A DNA stretch of 19,802 bases from Baffinella frigidus (taxonomy: Eukaryota; Cryptophyceae; Cryptomonadales; Baffinellaceae): the NCBI GenBank assembly GCA_026770585.1, contig MU646734.1, forward strand, positions 128,007 through 147,808, given 5' to 3'. The notes beneath the pieces were generated by a model, which was given only the letters and a program-made list of their open reading frames with translations, was not told the origin of the DNA and did not search any database. Position 1 is the stretch's first letter, and every line of letters starts with the position of its first letter. The translations under genes were made by a program, and so were the position numbers. Positions 8,201 to 14,200 of the stretch are shown here, in pieces.

Positions 8201-11200
8201 TGGGCAGGTTCGTCGACCGGGCGTCGATGCTGGTGGAGTGTGTGCTCCCTATCTCGCTCGAGGCCGCGGGGGGGGCTGCGACGGATCAGGGGGAGGAGGT
8301 GTGCAGGCGAGCGCCCCCCGTGCGACTGGTTTGCCTATACCTAGGTTGACATGCTGGACTATGTTGGCTAGACTGTTTTGGCGCGGTCTGTGTGGTCTCA
8401 CTAATTTGGTTAGACCAGGCTCTTTTCCGCTCCAACGTTGACGGATTGGTACCGCACATCCGGAATGTCAAGTCAGGCATAGTCAGCCAACCCGAATGCG
8501 TATGCCTGTTTTGGCTAGCCAGACGTGGGTGTGTTACTGACTTTCACCTGTTTTAAGGTTTAGGGTTTAGGATTTAGGTTGGTGCCACACCCACCTCTGA
8601 CGAGCCAAAACAGATCCTCCTCTGATTAGGTCATCGCCGGCCCGGGAACTAACCCAGACAGGGTTAGCGACCAGCCAAAACAGTAGTCAGTAGTCAGTAG
8701 TCAGTAGTGAGAGGTGTTTCTGGTGCCAAACCTTGCTTCGCGGGTCAGTCGCCGCCCCATCCCGAAACGCTGATCCCCAACCCCCAAACGCCAACCCCAA
8801 ACCCCAAATCCCAAACCCTATCCCAGGCTAGCGCTAAGGCTGGATCGGAACCTAAAAGACGTGCAACCTCTGAACCCTCAACCCTAAAACCTGAGCCCTG
8901 AACCCCAGACCATGAACCCCAGACCTTGAACCCCTCCCCCTGACCCCTCAACTCTAACCCCCACATCAGGCTAGCGCTGAGGCTGGATCAGAATCTGAAA
9001 GACGTGCAACCTAAACCCTAAACCCTAAAACTTAAACCCTAAACCCTGAAGCGTAAACCCTCCGGCAGGCTAGCGCTGAGGCTGGATCGGAATCTGAAAG
9101 ACGTGCGCGCATCCCTCGCTTATCCTCCTGATGTCGAGGACTGCATGCAGGTTATTGTAGAAATGGGCTCCGCGCGGATTTCTAAAACGTGAGGTGAGGA
9201 GGTCAGGAACGTCTTTTTGAGAAAAAATCGTCGAAAATGAACTTTTGTGCTATCTTGAGGGTGGTTGATTCTATTTTAGGCATCTTGCCCATGCCTAAGA
9301 TAGCATAAAAGTTCGTTTTCGACGTTTTTTTCTCAAAAAGACGTTTTTCCTGACCTGACCTTGTCCCTCGCCTATCCTCCTGATGTCGAGGACTGGATGC
9401 AGGTTACGTCTTTCGGGGTTAGGGGGTACGGTTTGGGGGCTGGGGTGTATGGTGTAGTGTTTCGGTTTAAAGGTTCATGGTTCAGGGTTAAGTGTTGAGG
9501 GTTTATACGTTAGGGTGTGGGGTGTAGGGATCCGGGTTTGGGGTTCGGTGTTTTATGGTGTAGTGTTCTGGGTCTAAGGTTCGGTGGATCGGAATCTGAA
9601 AGACGTGCGCGCGTCCCTCGCTGACCCTCCTGACGTTGAAGACTGAATGCAGGTTTGCGCTCCCGGGGTGTACTTTTCAGAGTTTACGGTTTACGGTGTA
9701 GGGTTGAGGATGTAGGGTTCAGAGTGCAGTGTTTAGGGTTTGTGGTTGATGGTTGAGAGTTGAGGGTGTAGGGTTCGGGGTGCAGGGTCTAGAGCTGAGG
9801 ATCGGAACCTGGAGGATGTCTCTCGCGTATCCCTGGGGGATACGAATCTGGTGCAGGTTCAGTAGGGGGGACCTGCATCCAGTCCTCAGACTCCGAGGAC
9901 TGCACCAGATTCGTATCTTATCTCAGAAAACGAGTTCTAAAACTCGTTTTCTTAAGTCAATTCTCCTACAAATTTGTCAACTTATGCGGATAGTAAAGAA
10001 TAAGTTGACGATTTTGTAGGGGAATTGACTTAAGAAAACGAGTTTTAGAACTCGTTTTCTGAGATAAGATTCGTATCCCCCAAGGATACGCGAGAGACAT
10101 CCTCCAGGTTCCGATCCTCTGCTCTAGACCTACACCGTAAAACGTAAGCAGTCCTCGGAGTCTGAGGACTGGGTGCAGGCCCCCCCTACTGAACCCTGAA
10201 CCCTAACCCCGAAACCCTCACCCCAAACCCTACACCCTAACTCCTCCCCCTCACCCTCACCCCGAAAATCGAAGCCCGAAACTCGGAACCCGGGACCCTA
10301 GCCACTTACTCAGAACCCATAACACATGCCACATAACACATAACACATCACCCTACATTGCAGGCGGGGTGTCTAGGGTGGACCGCGTGGGCGACGCACG
10401 CCTTCCACTCGAGACTGGAAGAGGGAGTATTTTAAAAGTTTTAACTTTACAAGACTTTTACAAGTGAAGAAAAAAAAAGGGTGTTGTAATTTTCGTACAA
10501 AAGGGGCGTTCGCGTCCCCGCTCGAATTCGAGCGGGGACGTGACCAAGCCTGCCCGTGACTGGTACTAAATTTAATAACCTCACATTTAAAATACTCACT
10601 CTTCCAGCCTCGAGTGGTTCGACGTCGAGCCCCTCGCCCTACAGATTCTGAGGACTGGATGCAGGTCCCCCCTACTGAACCTGCACCAGATTCGTATCCC
10701 CCAGGGATACGCGAGAGACATCCTCCAGGTTCCGATCCTCAGCTCTAGACCCTGCACCCCGAACCCTACACCCTCAACTCTCAACCATCAACCACAAGAT
10801 TCTTTTCAAACCTCAACTTCCGCCGGGGAAAGTTGACTTTCAGGCCTTGTCTGTCACATAATTAGTCACGTACCCCCTCGGATTCCGGGGGTATTCGCCC
10901 TACAGATTATTTTCAAACCTCAACTTTCACCGGGGAAAGTTGACTTTCAGGCCTTGTCTGTCACATGATTAGTCACGTACCCCCCCGGATTCCGGGGGTA
11001 TTGGGGACTCTGTTGTCCACCGAATAAGCGCTGACCCGTAACCCGAAACGGACCAGGACCCATAAAATGTAACACACAACCCATAACACACAACATATAA
11101 CACATGTTATGTTTTATGGGTTCTGGGAACACATAACCCATAACACACAACATATAACACATAACCCGAAACGGCAGGCGGCGTGTCCAATGTGGACGGC

Positions 11201-14200
11201 GGGCGCGACCCACGCCTTCGACTTCGTGCCCCTCGTCCAGGATCAGGTTGCTTTACTCCTCTCCTCCCCGCTAGACACTTACCCCCCCAAAAAAACATAA
11301 AAACATACAACATGAAAATGGTTCAGGGCCAGGTCTCCCTCTAGCTCTGACTCAGTGAATCTTGGCTCCTGATGAACTACATTCAGATGCTGTTTGTACT
11401 GGAGCGTGTGTACGGAGTCCTCTTCTAAATGTAGTCAATGGGGAGCCCAGATTAAGTGAGGCAGAGCTAGTCCGTATACCCAAAGGGTTTAAGGTAAGCG
11501 GGTTAGTTATACCCAAAGGGTTTTGGGAAAGCGGGTAAGCGGGTAAGTGGTTAGCAGTTGGGGTTCACGTTCACCAAGCCCTTTTCTCCTAACTCCTAAA
11601 CTCTAAAACGTGAACCCTAGGCTCTAACCCCACACCATAAACCCGAACCCCAAAATCCCACCCCAAACCCAAACCCCACATGCACACCCCAAACCCCATA
11701 CCCTGCCCCCAGGTGCAACGAAAGGCGTCAGCGCGGTCAATGCGGGCGTGCTTTGTCTCACCTCCTCCCTCATCCCTCAACCCAAGCACCAAAACCCCAA
11801 ATCCAAGCTCCAAAAACCCCAACCCAATCCCCAAACCCCAAACCCCAAACCCCAACCCCCAAATGCTGAACCCAACCCCCAAAAGGTGCAACGGAAGGCG
11901 ACAGCGCGGCACATGCGATCGCGGTTCATCGCAGCGCTCTCGCAGCACCTCACGCCCCTCACCTCCTCGCCGGGGGGCGCTTCCGCTTCGTTTTTGATCG
12001 ATCTCGACCACACCTTCGACGTGATCCCTCCCCTCAACCCTCCGGGTGTAGGGTGTAGGGTGTAGGGTGTAGGGTGTAGGGTGCAGGGTGCAGGGTGCAG
12101 GGTGTAGACGGTCTCGCAGCACCTGACGCCCCTGACCTCCTCGCCGGGGGGCGCCTCGGCGTCGTTCTTGATCGACCTTGATCACACCTTCGACGTGTGC
12201 CCCGCACCCCAAACCCCTGTAAGGTGTAGGGATTGGGGTTTCTGGTGGAGGGTGGAGGGTGTCTGCAGCACCTCGGGTGTCGGGGGTAGGGGGTGAGGGT
12301 GTCGGGTGTGTGGTGTAGGGTGCGTGGTGTAGGGTGTAGGGGGTGAGACGCTTTCGGAGCACCTCACACCCCTGACATCCTGGCCGGGAGGCGGGAACTT
12401 CTCCTTTGACACCCCGCCACGCGACGATGCCCTGCACCTCAAATCGACTGCGTCTTTCTGTTATTCCTGGTACAAAGCGGACGGAATCCGTCTGCGGCAG
12501 CTTTTCGTTTCTCGTGGACCTCGATCACTCGTTTCACCTGCGTCCCAACCGCCTAAACCCGAAACCCGAAACCCAAACCCGAACCCGAAACCCACACGAA
12601 ACACAGAACCCGAAACCCTACACCCTGTGCCTTAAACCCTGCCCCTTAAACCCTTACCCCTCAACCCTGAACCCTAACCCTAATCCCTGCCCTGCAGGCG
12701 GTGGTGCATCTATCGCTCTCGCCCACCTTCCCACAACCTCTGAACCCTACACCCGACATCCTAAATCTTTAACTTTGCCCCCTGAACCCTGAACCCTGAA
12801 CCCTGAACCCTGGACCCTGGACCCTGGACCCTGAACCCTGAACCCTAAACCCTGAAGCCGAAACCTCAAACCCTGAACCCTCACCCTGGACCCTGAACCC
12901 TAAACCCTGAAGCCTAAGCCACTTCACCCCGAATCAGGCGGTAGTGCACCTGTCGCTCCCGCTCACGTTCCCGCAAGACAAGCCCGCCATCGTCCTCCAA
13001 AGCGTACGCCCCACGAAACCCTCAACCCTCAACCCTCAACCCTGAGCCCTGAAATCCAAACCCTGACGCCCCCTGGCGTCCTCCAAAGCGTAAGCCCCAA
13101 CGTCCTTGCCGGGGGGCGGGGTTCACGTTTTAGGGTTCACGTTTTAGGGTTTCGGAGTTGGGAGAAACAGGGCTTGGTGTACGTAAACCCTAAGTGCTAA
13201 CCGCTAACCCGCTTACCCGCTTTCCCAAAACCCTTTGGGTATAGCTAACCCGCTTACCCTCAACCCTTAGGTTATGAGGACTAGCTCTGCCTGATTTAAT
13301 CTGGGCTCCCCATTAACTACTTTTAGAAGAGGACTCCGTACACACGCTCCAGTACAAACAGCATATAAATGTAGTTAATCAGGAGCCAAGATTCACTGAG
13401 TCAGAGCTAGAGGGAGACCTGGTCCTGGGCCATTTCTCGGACAAGCGGCCATCATCCTCCAAAGCGTGCGCCCCAAACGCTAAAACCCAAACGCGAAACA
13501 CTCAACTCTGTCCCCAAGTGCGTCCTATCTCGTGTGTTCGGTGTTTCTCTTCTTTGCGCCACTCCCCAAACCCTAAACTTGTTTTTTGTTACCACTCCCC
13601 AACCCCCAAACTCTTGTTTTGAGTGGTAACCCTCAACCCTAAACCCCCAAACTCTAAACCTGAAACCCTAAAATGCCGCCGACGTTCCCGCAAGACAAGC
13701 CTGCCATCATCCTCCAAAGCGTACGCCCCACCAGCCCTCACAACTTGGGCAAATCGAAAAAGTCAAAAACACCAAATCTCCTTGGAGGCCGTCGGAATCC
13801 GACGGCCTTCAAGGGGATTTTTGGAGCCATTTTTCCAGATTTGCCCAGACTGTGAGGGTTGGTGGCCCCATCAAACCCTAAACCCTCAGCCCTGAAATCC
13901 AAACCCTCGCGTCCTGCAAAGAGTAATCCACTGTTCCTTAAGTTAACAGAGGTTCCACTTTTTCTTTGAGACGTTCCACTCTCGACTTTTGTCTCGGTGG
14001 GCCGCGCTCTTCCACACCCACCCACCCTAGGGTGCGGCGGACGTCTAAGCCCCCCTGTGCAGCACAACTAAAACTAAAGCCCCGAGCGTTTAGGGTAAGC
14101 GGGTGCAGCACGACTAACGCTCGGGAGTTTAGGCGTGCTGCGTAGGGGGCTGACTAGTGCTGGGAGAGTGCCCCTGCGCCCTGCAGACCTGTGGTGCTGC

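Larger units (their letters stand above)
9753..10790. repeat. Large nested inverted-repeat complex
   Basis: About 130 bp at 9753-9880 recur reversed at 10655-10784 with near identity, and a shorter reversed copy lies at 10068-10135. Inside are a 150-bp fold-back MITE (9918-10067), CCTCAGACTCCGAGGACTG motifs in both orientations (9893, 10150) and, further on, a 213-bp element (10405-10617). The arms could form a hairpin of about 1 kb. Confidence 0.85.
11316..13434. mobile_element. Inverted pair of a 245-bp element (11316-11560, 13191-13434)
   Basis: The two copies share CTCTAGCTCTGACTCAGTGA, GTGTGTACGGAGTCC and CCCAAAGGGTTTTGGGAAAG in opposite orientation at roughly 90% identity by eye. They bracket BRE exons 10 and 11. 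CTAGCTCTG also occurs alone in the satellite region (18740, 19186), so the family is dispersed. No terminal repeats are clear; class unknown. Confidence 0.82.

Noticed and set aside
11589-12437. 282-codon open frame on the - strand
   Set aside because: It reads through heptamer DNA (GFGVWGLGFGVWGLG-type peptides) and the antisense of BRE exon 10 copies, a typical artefact of 7-bp repeats staying open in one frame.
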